This document shows, one piece after another, positions 7,659 to 17,916 of a DNA stretch of 40,584 nucleotides. The notes under the pieces are model-generated. The model searched no databases. It worked only from the letters and a program-made list of their open reading frames with translations, and was not told the origin of the DNA. This stretch comes from Burkholderiaceae bacterium. Its GTDB lineage: Bacteria > Pseudomonadota > Gammaproteobacteria > Burkholderiales > Burkholderiaceae_C. Position 1 is the first letter of the stretch. Each line of letters starts with the position of its first letter. Made by a program: the position numbers and the translations under genes. The DNA lies in the NCBI GenBank assembly GCA_023150375.1, contig JAKLLA010000028.1, positions 1 through 40,584 on the forward strand, in the 5' to 3' direction.

Positions 7659-8465
7659 TCAGGTCGCGGCCTTCCTGGGCGTGGACCTGGCGATGGGCTT
7701 GTCGCCGGGCGCGAGGTGGCGCGCCCAGAGGAAGAACTCGGTGTTGCCGTTGCCGCCGGTGATGGGGCTCTGGAAGTAGGCGTGCACCTTGATGCCGTGG
7801 TCACGGCAGCATTGGCGCACGCGGGTTTCGACGTCGGCGAACAGCGCCTTGTTGCGCACGATGCCGCCCTTGCCGATCTGCTCGGGCTGCAGTTCGAACT
7901 GCGGCTTGACCAGCACCAGCAGGTCGCCCTCGGGGGCGAGGTAGCCGAACAGCGTGGGCAGCACGTGGGTCAGCGAGATGAAGGACACGTCGGCCGTGAC
8001 GAAGCCGAAGCTGGCGGCAGGCCAATCCTGCGCGAAGGCGCTGCCGGCCACGTCGCGGGCGTTGATGCCCTCGTAGGCCACCACGCGTTCATCGGCACGC
8101 AGCCTGGCGGCGAGCTGGTCGCGGCCCACGTCCAGGCCCACCACCCTGGCGGCGCCCTGCTGCAGCAGCAGGTCGGTGAAGCCGCCGGTGCTCTGGCCGA
8201 CGTCGAGGCAGGTGCGCCCCTGGACGGACAGGCCGCAGTGGGCCAGCGCGCCTTCGAGCTTGAGCCCACCGCGCGAGACGAAGCGCAGCTCCGCATCGTC
8301 GGTGATCTCGACCTGGGCGGCCTCGGGCACGTCCTCGCCGGCCTTGGTCGGCACGGCCCAGCCCTTGGGGCCGAGCCAGCGCACCGCCCGGCGGTCGATC
8401 AGCCGCTGGGCGGCCGAGCGCGTCGGTGCCAGGCCCAGTTGGACGATCCGCTGATCGATGCGCAT
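7659..8465 (-). CDS. tlyA: TlyA-family rRNA 2'-O-methyltransferase
   Basis: This 268-residue protein is annotated as hemolysin or, better, as a SAM-dependent 2'-O-methyltransferase for 16S and 23S rRNA. An N-terminal S4 RNA-binding domain (about 1-60, RIDQRIVQLGLAPTRSAAQR) precedes a FtsJ-like Rossmann domain. That domain has the SAM-binding motif TCLDVGQSTGGFTDLLLQQG and a K-D-K-E type catalytic set (GGLKLEG, TADVSFIS, LVKPQFE, NTEFFLWAR). It sits 22 bp after ahcY and 25 bp before metF. As a SAM user that makes S-adenosylhomocysteine, it fits an operon controlled by a SAH riboswitch. Confidence 0.9.
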   Translation of the reverse strand: MRIDQRIVQLGLAPTRSAAQRLIDRRAVRWLGPKGWAVPTKAGEDVPEAAQVEITDDAELRFVSRGGLKLEGALAHCGLSVQGRTCLDVGQSTGGFTDLLLQQGAARVVGLDVGRDQLAARLRADERVVAYEGINARDVAGSAFAQDWPAASFGFVTADVSFISLTHVLPTLFGYLAPEGDLLVLVKPQFELQPEQIGKGGIVRNKALFADVETRVRQCCRDHGIKVHAYFQSPITGGNGNTEFFLWARHLAPGDKPIARSTPRKAAT

Positions 8466-8487
8466 GGCGTGTCCTGTCTCGGGTGGC

Positions 8488-9921
<1,434 letters not shown>

Positions 9922-10008
9922 TGCTTGCTCCACGGACAGGTGAGCCGCGCGCCGGTCGGGCTGCCGAGATCCTTGGGGAGGGCGCAGGCGTCGGGGTCGA
10001 CGTCCCGT

Positions 10009-10055
10009 GCTCACCCTGGGGACCTCGCCGGCCGTCGGCCTGCGAGCGGGTGAGC
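10009..10055 (-). promoter_or_regulatory. Possible expression-platform hairpin of the SAH riboswitch
   Basis: In the ahcY transcript, GCTCACCC (10055-10048) can pair perfectly with GGGTGAGC (10016-10009) across a 32-base loop. The upstream strand is the same CGCTC that closes the riboswitch pseudoknot helix, so the two pairings exclude each other. SAH binding would free the downstream strand. This switch is inferred from complementarity only. Confidence 0.45.
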
Positions 10056-10140
10056 GCCGTTGCCAGGGGACCGGCGCCGCCGGTCCCGGAAGGGGTTCGA
10101 GCCTGGGGCGGAGACTCCGCCTTGCAACGCTCCTCGAACG
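10048..10140 (-). ncRNA. S-adenosylhomocysteine (SAH) riboswitch
   Basis: The leader of ahcY carries the conserved SAH-riboswitch core: TTCGAGGAGCGTTGCAA, then a GGCGGAG-T-CTCCGCC hairpin, CCCAGGCTCGAAC, and 3' GCAACGGCGCTCACC. P1 forms from GTTCGAG/CTCGAAC, and the pseudoknot helix from GAGCG/CGCTC. An extra 9-bp hairpin (GGGACCGGC/GCCGGTCCC) lies in the variable loop, as in many family members. These riboswitches turn on expression when SAH accumulates and are typically found before ahcY in beta- and gamma-proteobacteria. Confidence 0.92.
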
Positions 10141-10149
10141 CGAGGCGCG

Positions 10150-10155
10150 ATTCTA
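10150..10155 (-). promoter_or_regulatory. -10 element for the ahcY operon
   Basis: TAGAAT on the minus strand begins about 10 bp before the riboswitch. It would place the transcript start near 10143, almost exactly at P1. No clear TTGACA-like -35 is seen. Confidence 0.5.
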
Positions 10156-10271
10156 GCCAGACCGCCTCGCCGCCGTGCGTGCGTCCGACCCCCTGCGCCG
10201 TGAGGTTGTGACGACCCGCGGCCGTCGCAACCACGGTCCGCGGCCCGGGGCCGGGGGGCAGGGCCGCGAGG

Positions 10272-10700
10272 TCAGGGCGTGACGGCCTGCTGCAGCGACA
10301 GTGTCAGCGGCTGCGACCAGGCCTGCGCCGTGGTGCGCAGCATGTCGGCAAAGGCCGAGCCGACCGCCTCCCAGCGCGCGATCATCAGCCGGGTGGCATG
10401 TCCGCACAGGCGCTGCTCCTGGCCCAGCAGCGCAAGCCACTCCTGCCGCGAGCGGGCCAGGGTCTCCTGCAGCAGCAGCAGGCTGCGCCACTGGGCGTCC
10501 AGTTCCTGCCGCCAGGCGGTCTGCGCCGAGTCGCTGCAGGGGCGGCACTGCGCCAGCCAGCGCATCAGGCGCTCGCCCCCGCTGTCCCAGGCCAGGTGCT
10601 GCAGCCGCTGCTGCGCCTCCAGGCCGATGCGCCAGGCCTGACTGGCCTGGTCGTGCTGCTGGCGGAACCAGAGGTTCCAGTCGTCGTGGCCGCTGTACAT
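10272..10700 (-). CDS. Hypothetical helical protein
   Basis: I do not recognise this 142-residue protein. It is rich in Trp, Gln, Leu and Arg, has no signal peptide or membrane span, and should be almost all alpha-helix (for example DAQWRSLLLLQETLARSRQEWLALLGQ). Its size and helical character resemble phasin-like granule proteins, but no diagnostic motif supports that. ATG 10700 is preceded by GGAGG at 8 bases, so I prefer it to the upstream starts at 10724 and 10793. It lies downstream of the FixJ-type regulator on the same strand, separated by 89 bp. Confidence 0.65.
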   Translation of the reverse strand: MYSGHDDWNLWFRQQHDQASQAWRIGLEAQQRLQHLAWDSGGERLMRWLAQCRPCSDSAQTAWRQELDAQWRSLLLLQETLARSRQEWLALLGQEQRLCGHATRLMIARWEAVGSAFADMLRTTAQAWSQPLTLSLQQAVTP

Positions 10701-10782
10701 GGCCGCTGCCTCCGTGAGGATCATGGCGGCCGATTCTTCCGGCAAGGCCCGGTTCTGCACAATCCGGGCTGCCGGTGCGGTC

Positions 10783-10800
10783 CTCCGGGTCAACCCGGAG
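10783..10800 (-). terminator. Hairpin at the stop codon of the FixJ-type regulator
   Basis: CTCCGGGT/ACCCGGAG can form a perfect 8-bp stem overlapping the stop codon at 10790-10792. No T-run follows, so it may stabilise the mRNA end or only weakly terminate. Confidence 0.35.
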
Positions 10801-11449
10801 CGCAGGGGGCAGGCGGTGTCGGCGCAGGAGCCGTCTCGTGGCGGCGCAGCAACTGCAGCATGCGGAACAGATCGGCCACCTTGCGGGCCTCCATCTTGGC
10901 CATGACCTGGCCGCGGTGCTGCTCGACCGTCTTCAGGCTGATGCCCAGGCGCGCGGCGATCTCCTTGTTGGCGTGCCCGGCCATGACGCCCTCGAGCACG
11001 TCGCGCTCGCGACCGGTGAGCGTGTCCAGACGGCGCTGCACGTCGGCCGCCTCGGCGGCGCGGCGGCGGCCCTCCTCGCGGCGCTGGATCGCGGTGTGGA
11101 TCCAGTCGATCAGCGCCTGGTCGTTGAAGGGCTTCTGCAGGAAGTCCAGCGCCCCGGCGCGCATCGCGCGCACCGCCATCGGGATGTCGCCATGGCCGGA
11201 GATGAACAGCACCGGCACCTCGGCATGCTGCTCGTTGAGCAGCTGCTGCACCTGCAGGCCGCTCAGCCCGGGCATGCGCACATCGAGGATCAGCACGTCG
11301 CAGTCCAGTGCCTGCGCATCGGCCAGGAAGCTGCTGCCGTCGGCGTAGGTGCTGACCCGCATGCCCAGCACGTCGAGCAGCATCTGCAGCGAGCTGCGCA
11401 CCATCGCATCGTCATCGACGACGCAGACGTGGGGTCGGGCGGGGGGCAT
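10790..11449 (-). CDS. FixJ/NarL-type response regulator
   Basis: This 219-residue protein has an N-terminal receiver domain with the acidic pocket VVDDD (about 10-14), phospho-acceptor Asp56 in LILDVRMPG and the conserved Lys in LQKPF. The LuxR-type HTH lies at about 140-200 (LTGRERDVLEGVMAGHANKEIAARLGISLKTVEQHRGQVMAKM). The HYGDIP-like SGHGDIPMAVRAMRAGALDFLQKPF stretch is typical of the FixJ/TodT/StyR branch. It overlaps the 3' end of the kinase gene by 38 bp and is its presumed partner. Confidence 0.92.
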   Translation of the reverse strand: MPPARPHVCVVDDDAMVRSSLQMLLDVLGMRVSTYADGSSFLADAQALDCDVLILDVRMPGLSGLQVQQLLNEQHAEVPVLFISGHGDIPMAVRAMRAGALDFLQKPFNDQALIDWIHTAIQRREEGRRRAAEAADVQRRLDTLTGRERDVLEGVMAGHANKEIAARLGISLKTVEQHRGQVMAKMEARKVADLFRMLQLLRRHETAPAPTPPAPCAPG

Positions 11450-13502
11450 CGGAGGTCTCCTGGGCGGGCGGTGGCGAAGGGGGGCGGGGCGTCGCTGCCG
11501 TCACGGCGCGCCGGCGGCGCGGCGAAGGGGGCGGCTCGACCGTGGGTGTCGGGGGCGGCGGGGCCGCGGTGGGTACTGGGCCAGTTACCGGGGCGGCCGG
11601 CAGGCTGAAATGGAACACGCTGCCGCCGCCAGGGTTCGGGCTGGCCCAGAGGTGGCCGTGGTGCGACTCGACGATGGAGCGGCAGATGGCCAGGCCCATG
11701 CCCAGTCCGTCGCGCTTGCTGCTCACGAAGGGGGCATAGATGTCGCCCTGCAGGTCGGCGGGCAGGCCGCGGCCGCGGTCGGCCACGCTGACCTGCACCT
11801 GGCCGTCGTCGCCGAGTGCGGTGCCGATGGTGATGCGCAGCTCCGCATCCGGCGGCGGCGGGGGCGGCTCGCCCGGCGGGGGCACCGTCACCACGCCCAT
11901 CGCCTCGAAGCCGTTGCGCACCAGGTTGAACAGCAGCTGCTCGGTGAGCACGCGGTCGGCCTGCACCGGCGGCAGCCCGGTGGTCAGCGCCAGATCGATG
12001 TGCACCCCGGCGCGGCCGGCCTGCATCTCGGCAAAGCGCTGGAAGCCGGCCACCAGCTCGTTGATCGACAGGGTCTCGAACTGCACCCGGCCCTTGCGCG
12101 CGAAGGCGTGGATGTGGTGCAGGATGCGCCCGGCGCGCATGGCCTCGTCGGCGATGGGCTGCAGGGCCGGGCGCAGCGCCTGGGGGTCGAGCTGGCCGCC
12201 CGCGGCATCCAGGCGGCGCAGCGCGGCGGCGCTGAAGTTGCGGATCGCAGTGAGCGGCTGGTTCAGCTCGTGCGCCAGCGTGGCGGCCATCTCGCCCATG
12301 CTGGTGATGCGCGAGGTGTGCAGCACCTGCTCGCGCCAGCGGGTCAGCTCCTCGGCCAGCTGCTTGTGTTCGTGGATGTCGCGCGCACTGCCCAGCAGGC
12401 GCAGTGCGCGCCCGTCGCCGGCGCGCTCGAGCACCCGCCCGCGCAGCCAGACCCAGCGCTCGCCCCGCCGGCGGGTCTGCAGCCGGGCCTCGACGTCGAT
12501 CTGCGGCGTCTCGCCGCGCAGGTGGGCCTGCAGGGCGCGGTACACGCGCGGCCGGTCGGTGGGGTTGAGGCGGTCGAACCACTGCTGCGGCGACACGTCG
12601 AGCAGGCCGGGCGGCGACGCGGCGGCCTCGCCGAGTTCGCCCGAGACCTGCATGCGCTGGCGCGGCAGGTCCCATTCCCAGAGCACGTCGCCGTGGCCCT
12701 CGAGGGCGAAGCGCCAGCGGGCCTCGCTGGCGCGCACCCGCTCGAGCAGGTCGTGCGCTTCGGTGACATCGTGCACCACCGCCACCGCATGCACCTGGGC
12801 CGACTGGCGCAGCAGGGACACCTCCACTTCGGCCAGGAAGCTGCTGCCATCGCAGCGCCGGTGCAGCGCGGGCGGCAGCCGGCTGTGGGCGGCGCGGTAC
12901 CAGCGCAGCGCGCTGCGCCCGTCCTGCAGCAGCTGGGCCACCGGCTGGCCGATCAGCGTGGCACTGCTGTGGCGGTACAGCGCCAGTGCGGCCTCGTTCG
13001 CGTCGGTGACGCTGCCGCGCCGGTCGAGCAGCAGCACCGGGAAGGGGGCCGCGCGGAAGATCGCCTGGTAGCCGGCCTGCGCCGCCCGCAGGCGCCGTTC
13101 GTCCTCCTCGCTGCGCGAGAGGTCGTGCACCCGGAAATAGCCCAGCTCGCCGCCTTCGTCGGGCGGGCCGGGCGTCCAGTGGATGGCGATCTCCACCGGG
13201 AAGCGCGAGCCGTCGGCGCGCCGGTGGTAGCGCAGCGGCACATGCTCGCGGTGGCGCTCGAACAGGTCGTCGGACGCGCCCGGGTCGGTCACCAGGTCGT
13301 CGTAGCGCTGCCGGCACAGGGTGTCGGCGCGCATGCCGTACAGGCGCTCGGCCGAAGGGCTGGCCGCGACGATGCATCGGTCGGCATGGCGCACCAGCAG
13401 CAGCGCATCGCGCGAGACCGACAGCAGCGCCTGCACGGCCGCCGCGTCGCTGCCCGGCGGCAGCGGCGCGGGGCTGCGGCGGCGGGTGGACTCAGGGCGC
13501 AC
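11412..13502 (-). CDS. Three-PAS sensor histidine kinase (FixL/TodS-like)
   Basis: This 696-residue soluble kinase has PAS-like domains at about 20-130, 140-248 and 255-378. HisKA follows with phospho-acceptor His411 in TLAHELNQPLTAIRNF, then an HATPase domain with N-box NLVRNGFEAM (526-535), G1 DRGRGLP and G2 GLGMGLA. There is no membrane segment and no obvious heme or flavin residue, so the ligand is unknown. A run of prolines (541-551) interrupts the ATPase domain between N and G1, and the last 60 residues form a Pro/Arg-rich tail. The start overlaps the CheB-CheR gene by 11 bp, and the 3' end overlaps the regulator gene, so all three should be translated together. Confidence 0.92.
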   Translation of the reverse strand: MRPESTRRRSPAPLPPGSDAAAVQALLSVSRDALLLVRHADRCIVAASPSAERLYGMRADTLCRQRYDDLVTDPGASDDLFERHREHVPLRYHRRADGSRFPVEIAIHWTPGPPDEGGELGYFRVHDLSRSEEDERRLRAAQAGYQAIFRAAPFPVLLLDRRGSVTDANEAALALYRHSSATLIGQPVAQLLQDGRSALRWYRAAHSRLPPALHRRCDGSSFLAEVEVSLLRQSAQVHAVAVVHDVTEAHDLLERVRASEARWRFALEGHGDVLWEWDLPRQRMQVSGELGEAAASPPGLLDVSPQQWFDRLNPTDRPRVYRALQAHLRGETPQIDVEARLQTRRRGERWVWLRGRVLERAGDGRALRLLGSARDIHEHKQLAEELTRWREQVLHTSRITSMGEMAATLAHELNQPLTAIRNFSAAALRRLDAAGGQLDPQALRPALQPIADEAMRAGRILHHIHAFARKGRVQFETLSINELVAGFQRFAEMQAGRAGVHIDLALTTGLPPVQADRVLTEQLLFNLVRNGFEAMGVVTVPPPGEPPPPPPDAELRITIGTALGDDGQVQVSVADRGRGLPADLQGDIYAPFVSSKRDGLGMGLAICRSIVESHHGHLWASPNPGGGSVFHFSLPAAPVTGPVPTAAPPPPTPTVEPPPSPRRRRAVTAATPRPPSPPPAQETSDAPRPTPRLRRR

Positions 13503-16428
13503 CGCCGTCGACCCAGCCGCCGAGGTGGCGGGTATCCACCAGCTTGGTGCACACAGCGGTGATCACGCCGTCGTCCGAGCGCAGCGGGAAACGCAGCGCG
13601 ATGAAGCGCCGCGTGGTGTCGCCCAGCGGCAGCGTCTCCGACAGCTCGGTGGCCTCGCCGCCGCGCAGCACGTCCAGGTCGCGCTCGCGCAGCAGCCGCG
13701 CGATCTCCGCGGGGAAGACCTGCTGGTCGGTCTTGCCCAGGATCTCCGCGCCCGACAGCCCGGTCACCTCCTGCAGGAACTGCTCGAAGCGCGGGTTGAC
13801 GAACTCGTAGCGGCCCGAGGCGTCCTTCACCGAGATCAGCGTGGTCGAGAAGGTCATGATCGCCATCAGCCGCTGCTGCTGGTCGCGCAGCTCGCGCTGG
13901 ATCTCGAACAGCGCCGTCTCGTCGAGCAGGCTGAGCACGCAGCCGCGCAGCTCGTCCTGCGGGGTGCTGCGCGGCGAGGCGCGCAGCAGGTAGTGGCGCT
14001 GGCCGTCGGTGATCTGGCGCTCCAGCGGCCGGCGGCTGCGGATCACCTCGTCGACCGCCTCCAGCGCGCCCGCCAGACGGTGGCCGGCCAGCAGGTCGCG
14101 CAGGCTGTCGCCCACCCGGGTCGGCCCCAGGCCGAACAGGCGCGCGGCGGTTTCGTTGTAGCGCAGCAGGCGCTGCTGGTCGCCCACCACGACGATGGCG
14201 AAGTCGACGCTGTTCTGGATGCTCTCGAGATCCCCGTTCGCCTCGGCCAGTTCGGCGGACTTGATCTGCAGCTCCTCGTTGACGGTGGTGAGCTCCTCGT
14301 TGGTGGACTGCAGCTCCTCGTTGGCCGCCTGCAGTTCCTCGTTGGCCGCCTGCAGCTCCTCGTTGGAGGCCTGCATCTCCTCGTTGAGGGCCTGGGTTTC
14401 CTCGTTGGAGGTCTCCAGCTCCTCGATGACGGTCTGCAGGTGCTCGCGCGTGGCGATCAGCTCGTCCTCGAGGTCCTTCGGGGTCAGGCCGGCCGGCAGG
14501 GCCGCGTCGGCGCCGACCTCGCCCTCGGCCAGCGTGCCCTGCTCGAAGCCGATCAGCAGCAACGGCTCGACCTCGCCGCCGGGCAGCGGGTGCACCGCGA
14601 TGCGCACGAAGCGCCCCGGGGTCGCCGCGGGGTGCTGGCGCCCCAGCACCGTGGCGCGCTTGTGCTGGGCCTGGTGGATGAGGGTCTGCACCTCGGTGCG
14701 CCATTCCTTGCGGATCAGCGACAGCAGGTTGAAGTCCACCCGGCCGGAAGGCAGGCGCAGGTAGTCGCTGACGTCACCGAAGACATGCAGCAGCTCCAGC
14801 TGGGCGTTGACCATCACGCTGGCAGGCACGTAGACCGAGGCGGCGGCGCTGAAGAAGCGCTCCTCCAGCGTGCGCGGCTTGGCCGGCAGCGCCGCGGCGC
14901 GCTGCGCCGGGGCCTGCTCCATCATCAGCGAGACCACCGTCGACTTGCTGGCGGCCACGTCGCGGCGGCGGAACACGCGCTGGTCGCGGTGCACCGTCTC
15001 GAACAGGTTGTCGCGCTGCCAGGTGGTCTCCGACTTGCCCAGGAAGAGCAGCCCGCCGGGGGCCAGCGCGTAGTGGAAGATGTCCAGCACCCGCTCCTGC
15101 AGCGAATTCTGGAAGTAGATCAGCAGGTTGCGGCAGGACACCAGGTCCAGGCGCAGGAAGGGCGGGTCCTGCACCACGTTCTGGCGCGCGAACACCACCA
15201 CCTCGCGCAGGTCCTTGCTGACCTCGTAGGCGTCGCCCAGCGGCCGGAAGTAGCGGGCCACCAGCGCCGGATCCATGCCGGCCAGGCTGGCCTCGGAGTA
15301 CTGGCCGCGCCGGGCGATGCCCATCGCGGCCAGGTCGATGTCGGTGGCGAAGATCTGGATGCGGTGCTCCTGCCGGGCCGCGCCGAGCAGCTCGAACAGC
15401 GCGATGGCGATCGAGTAGACCTCCTCGCCGGTGGCGCAGCCGGGCACCCAGATGCGGATCTCCTCGCCCGGGGCCTTGGTGGCCAGACGTTCCTGCAGGG
15501 CCTGGCGCAGCGCGACGAAGGCCTCGGCGTCGCGGAAGAACGAGGTCACCGAGATCAGGATGTCCTTGCACAGCTGGCCCAGCTCGTCCGGGTTCTTGCG
15601 GGTCAGTGCGATGTACTCGTCCAGCGAGGTGACCCGGTTGGCCGCCATGCGGCGCAGGATGCGTCGCCAGACCGTGGACTCCTTGTAGCCGGAGAAGTCC
15701 ACCTTGGTGTAGCGCTGCACCTTCGCCAGCAGCGTCTTCAGCGTCGCGGGGCTGGCCAGGTCGGGGCCGGGCGGCTGGATCTGGCCGTGCGTGCGCACGA
15801 TGCCGGCGATTTCGCGGGCGATCTCGGCCGGCGCGAGCACCCAGTCGACGCAGTCGGTGTCGATGGCCGCCTGCGGCATGCCGGAGTACTTCGCGGTGGT
15901 CGGATCCTGGGCGAAGGTCAGCCCGCCGCCGGCCTTCACGGCGCGCAGCCCGGAGGCTCCGTCGGATCCGGTGCCCGAGAGGATCACGCCGATCACGTCC
16001 TCGCCGCGCGATTCGGCCAGCGAGTACAGGAAGGCGTTCACCGAGGGCTTGGGCAGCACCTCGAGGGCCGGCTCGACCAGGTGGAAGCGCTCCTCGCGGA
16101 ACTCCAGGTTGCGGTTGGGCGGGGTGGTGTAGATGCAGTTGGGCTCGGGCGCCATGCCGTCCTCGATCTCCAGCACCCGCATCGCGGTCTCGCGCCCGAG
16201 CAGCTGGGCCAGCATGCTGCGGTAGGTCGGCGACAGGTGCTGCAGGACCACGAAGGGCACGTTCAGGTCGGCCGGCAGCTGCGCGATCAGCTGCGACAGC
16301 GCCTCCAGTCCGCCGGCGGAGGCGCCCACCGCGACGATGAACTGGCGGCGGGTCTCGGCGACCCCGCTCGGCGGAGGCGCGTCGGCAGGCGTGTCCGGCA
16401 GCCCGGCCGGGTCGTCCGCAGGGGGCAT
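13492..16428 (-). CDS. CheB-CheR-PAS fusion protein
   Basis: This 978-residue fusion joins a CheB-type methylesterase (about 28-215; Ser37 in GASAGG, His64 in QHLSP, Asp156 in GTGSDGA) to a CheR-type SAM methyltransferase (about 225-490; SVTSFFRD, WVPGCATGEE, SCRNLLIYF). After a linker comes a long heptad coiled coil (about 655-735; repeated NEELQ-type units) and two PAS domains (about 740-845 and 850-970). No receiver precedes CheB. Such fusions are known in proteobacteria outside the classical chemotaxis operon; target and signal are unknown. ATG 16428 has GAGGAG 9 bases upstream; the frame also allows 16470 and 16620, but those lack a good site. First gene of the operon with the PAS kinase and FixJ-type regulator. 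Confidence 0.9.
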   Translation of the reverse strand: MPPADDPAGLPDTPADAPPPSGVAETRRQFIVAVGASAGGLEALSQLIAQLPADLNVPFVVLQHLSPTYRSMLAQLLGRETAMRVLEIEDGMAPEPNCIYTTPPNRNLEFREERFHLVEPALEVLPKPSVNAFLYSLAESRGEDVIGVILSGTGSDGASGLRAVKAGGGLTFAQDPTTAKYSGMPQAAIDTDCVDWVLAPAEIAREIAGIVRTHGQIQPPGPDLASPATLKTLLAKVQRYTKVDFSGYKESTVWRRILRRMAANRVTSLDEYIALTRKNPDELGQLCKDILISVTSFFRDAEAFVALRQALQERLATKAPGEEIRIWVPGCATGEEVYSIAIALFELLGAARQEHRIQIFATDIDLAAMGIARRGQYSEASLAGMDPALVARYFRPLGDAYEVSKDLREVVVFARQNVVQDPPFLRLDLVSCRNLLIYFQNSLQERVLDIFHYALAPGGLLFLGKSETTWQRDNLFETVHRDQRVFRRRDVAASKSTVVSLMMEQAPAQRAAALPAKPRTLEERFFSAAASVYVPASVMVNAQLELLHVFGDVSDYLRLPSGRVDFNLLSLIRKEWRTEVQTLIHQAQHKRATVLGRQHPAATPGRFVRIAVHPLPGGEVEPLLLIGFEQGTLAEGEVGADAALPAGLTPKDLEDELIATREHLQTVIEELETSNEETQALNEEMQASNEELQAANEELQAANEELQSTNEELTTVNEELQIKSAELAEANGDLESIQNSVDFAIVVVGDQQRLLRYNETAARLFGLGPTRVGDSLRDLLAGHRLAGALEAVDEVIRSRRPLERQITDGQRHYLLRASPRSTPQDELRGCVLSLLDETALFEIQRELRDQQQRLMAIMTFSTTLISVKDASGRYEFVNPRFEQFLQEVTGLSGAEILGKTDQQVFPAEIARLLRERDLDVLRGGEATELSETLPLGDTTRRFIALRFPLRSDDGVITAVCTKLVDTRHLGGWVDGGAP

Positions 16429-16510
16429 GGGTTGTGTCTCCTCTTGTGGGCGGCCAGCCCGTCTTGTCATGGCCCGCGGCACTTGGCACCGGGGCAGGTG
16501 CGGCGGGCGG

Positions 16511-16516
16511 ATTCTA
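16511..16516 (-). promoter_or_regulatory. -10 element for the CheB-CheR operon
   Basis: TAGAAT on the minus strand lies in a locally A/T-rich patch (ATTCTAGAAAAATG on the plus strand), about 83 bp before the chosen start. No good -35 is seen. Apart from this, the 250-bp gap between the ppk2 stop and the fusion gene holds only GC-rich sequence. Confidence 0.4.
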
Positions 16517-16677
16517 GAAAAATGCTCCCATGCCGCGTGCCGTCCTGCATCCGCCCGCGGCCAAGCATGCCAGGCCGACAGGGTCTTTCGGGGGCGCCCG
16601 GGTCCGCCCCGCCGGCGCATGCCGCCCGCAGCCGGGCGGGGCCGGGCGGCCCTCGCGTGGCGAGAGGGTGCGGCGCG

Positions 16678-17853
16678 TCAGCCCGCCGGCGTCTGCGCCA
16701 GCTCGTCGTCGTAGGTGCTCGACACCAGCGCCGGGCGGCCGACGATGAGCGGATCCACCGAACCGATGATCGGCAGGTCCTTCCTGCCATAGGGCAGGCG
16801 GTGCAGCACGTAGCGCATGGTGTTCAGGCGCGCGCGCTTCTTGCAGTCCGACTTGATGACGGTCCAGGGCGCATCCGAGGTGTCGGTGTGCAGGAACATC
16901 GCTTCCTTCGCGCGGGTGTAGTCGTCCCACTTGTCCAGGCTGGCGAGGTCCACCGGCGAGAGCTTCCACTGCTTGAGCGGGTGCAGCTTGCGCTCCTTGA
17001 AGCGGCGGCGCTGCTCGGCGCGGCTGACCGAGAACCAGAACTTGAACAGGTGGATGCCCGAGCGCACCAGCTGGCGTTCGAACTCCGGGCACTGGCGCAG
17101 GAACTCGTCGTACTCGTGCTCGCTGCAGAAGCCCATCACGCGCTCGACGCCGGCCCGGTTGTACCAGCTGCGGTCGAACATGACGATCTCGCCGCGGGTG
17201 GGCAGGTGCTGGATGTAGCGCTGGAAGTACCACTGGCCGCGCTCGACCTCGCTGGGCTTCTCCAGCGCCACCACCCGTGCGCCACGCGGATTGAGGTGCT
17301 CCATGAAGCGCTTGATCGTGCCGCCCTTGCCGGCCGCGTCGCGGCCCTCGAACAGGATCACCACGCGCGCGCCGGTCTCCTTCACCCAGGCCTGCAGCTT
17401 GAGCAGTTCGACCTGCAGGCGGTACTTCTGGTGCTCGTAGCTGCGCCGCGACAGCAGGTTCTTGTACGGATAGCCGCCTTCGCGCCAGCCCGGGGCCAGC
17501 GCCAGGTCGGCATCCGGGGTGCGGTCGGCATGGCGGGCGACTTCCTGCGACAGCACGCGGCGCAGCGCCTTCAGATCGTCCGGTGAGGCCCCCTGCAGCA
17601 GCGGCGCGACGCGGCCGACCAGTCGGGCCGGGTCGGCCTCCTGCGGCGCCAGCGCGTCGGTCAGCGCCAGTTCCTGCACCACGTGGGCACGCTCGAGGGC
17701 GCGTTCGACGCGGTGTTCCTCGAGCGCCTGCGGCTGCAGGGACGGCGGGATGTCCCCGGCGGCGACCGCGCGGGAGCGCCGGGGCGCGGCGCGGCGCGAG
17801 GCCTTCTTGGCCGGAGCGGGCGGGGGCGGGGCGGTAGGGAGGTCCTGGGCCAT
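16678..17853 (-). CDS. ppk2: Polyphosphate kinase 2
   Basis: This 391-residue cytosolic enzyme transfers phosphate between polyphosphate and nucleotides. After a basic, low-complexity N-terminus (1-45), the PPK2 core runs from about 125 (GYPYKNLLSRRSYEHQKYRLQ). It shows Walker A GRDAAGKGG (170-178), Walker B with lid MFDRSWYNRAGVERVMGF (Asp227), and ERKLHPLKQWKLSPVDLASLDKWDDYTRAKEAMF. One PPK2 domain of this length suits the short, single-domain class; ADP versus GDP preference cannot be read from sequence. It follows the two porin/PstS-like pairs on the same strand after a 152-bp gap that contains an FNR-like box. Confidence 0.93.
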   Translation of the reverse strand: MAQDLPTAPPPPAPAKKASRRAAPRRSRAVAAGDIPPSLQPQALEEHRVERALERAHVVQELALTDALAPQEADPARLVGRVAPLLQGASPDDLKALRRVLSQEVARHADRTPDADLALAPGWREGGYPYKNLLSRRSYEHQKYRLQVELLKLQAWVKETGARVVILFEGRDAAGKGGTIKRFMEHLNPRGARVVALEKPSEVERGQWYFQRYIQHLPTRGEIVMFDRSWYNRAGVERVMGFCSEHEYDEFLRQCPEFERQLVRSGIHLFKFWFSVSRAEQRRRFKERKLHPLKQWKLSPVDLASLDKWDDYTRAKEAMFLHTDTSDAPWTVIKSDCKKRARLNTMRYVLHRLPYGRKDLPIIGSVDPLIVGRPALVSSTYDDELAQTPAG

Positions 17854-17916
17854 GGCGTGCGGGAGTGACGGTGCGATGAAACGATCGATGGTGCGCCCGG
17901 CGCCGGGCCGATCGGA

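Noticed and set aside
14240-14440. Short DNA direct repeats in the CheB-CheR gene
   Set aside because: They are in-frame heptad units (NEELQ type) of the coiled coil, normal for this fusion family.
13321-17586. Very long plus-strand open frame (about 1420 codons) opposite the CheB-CheR, kinase and PPK2 genes
   Set aside because: It is the antisense of three well-supported genes; its composition (GQ, HVE and RRV repeats, no domain) is the usual shadow of high-GC coding DNA.
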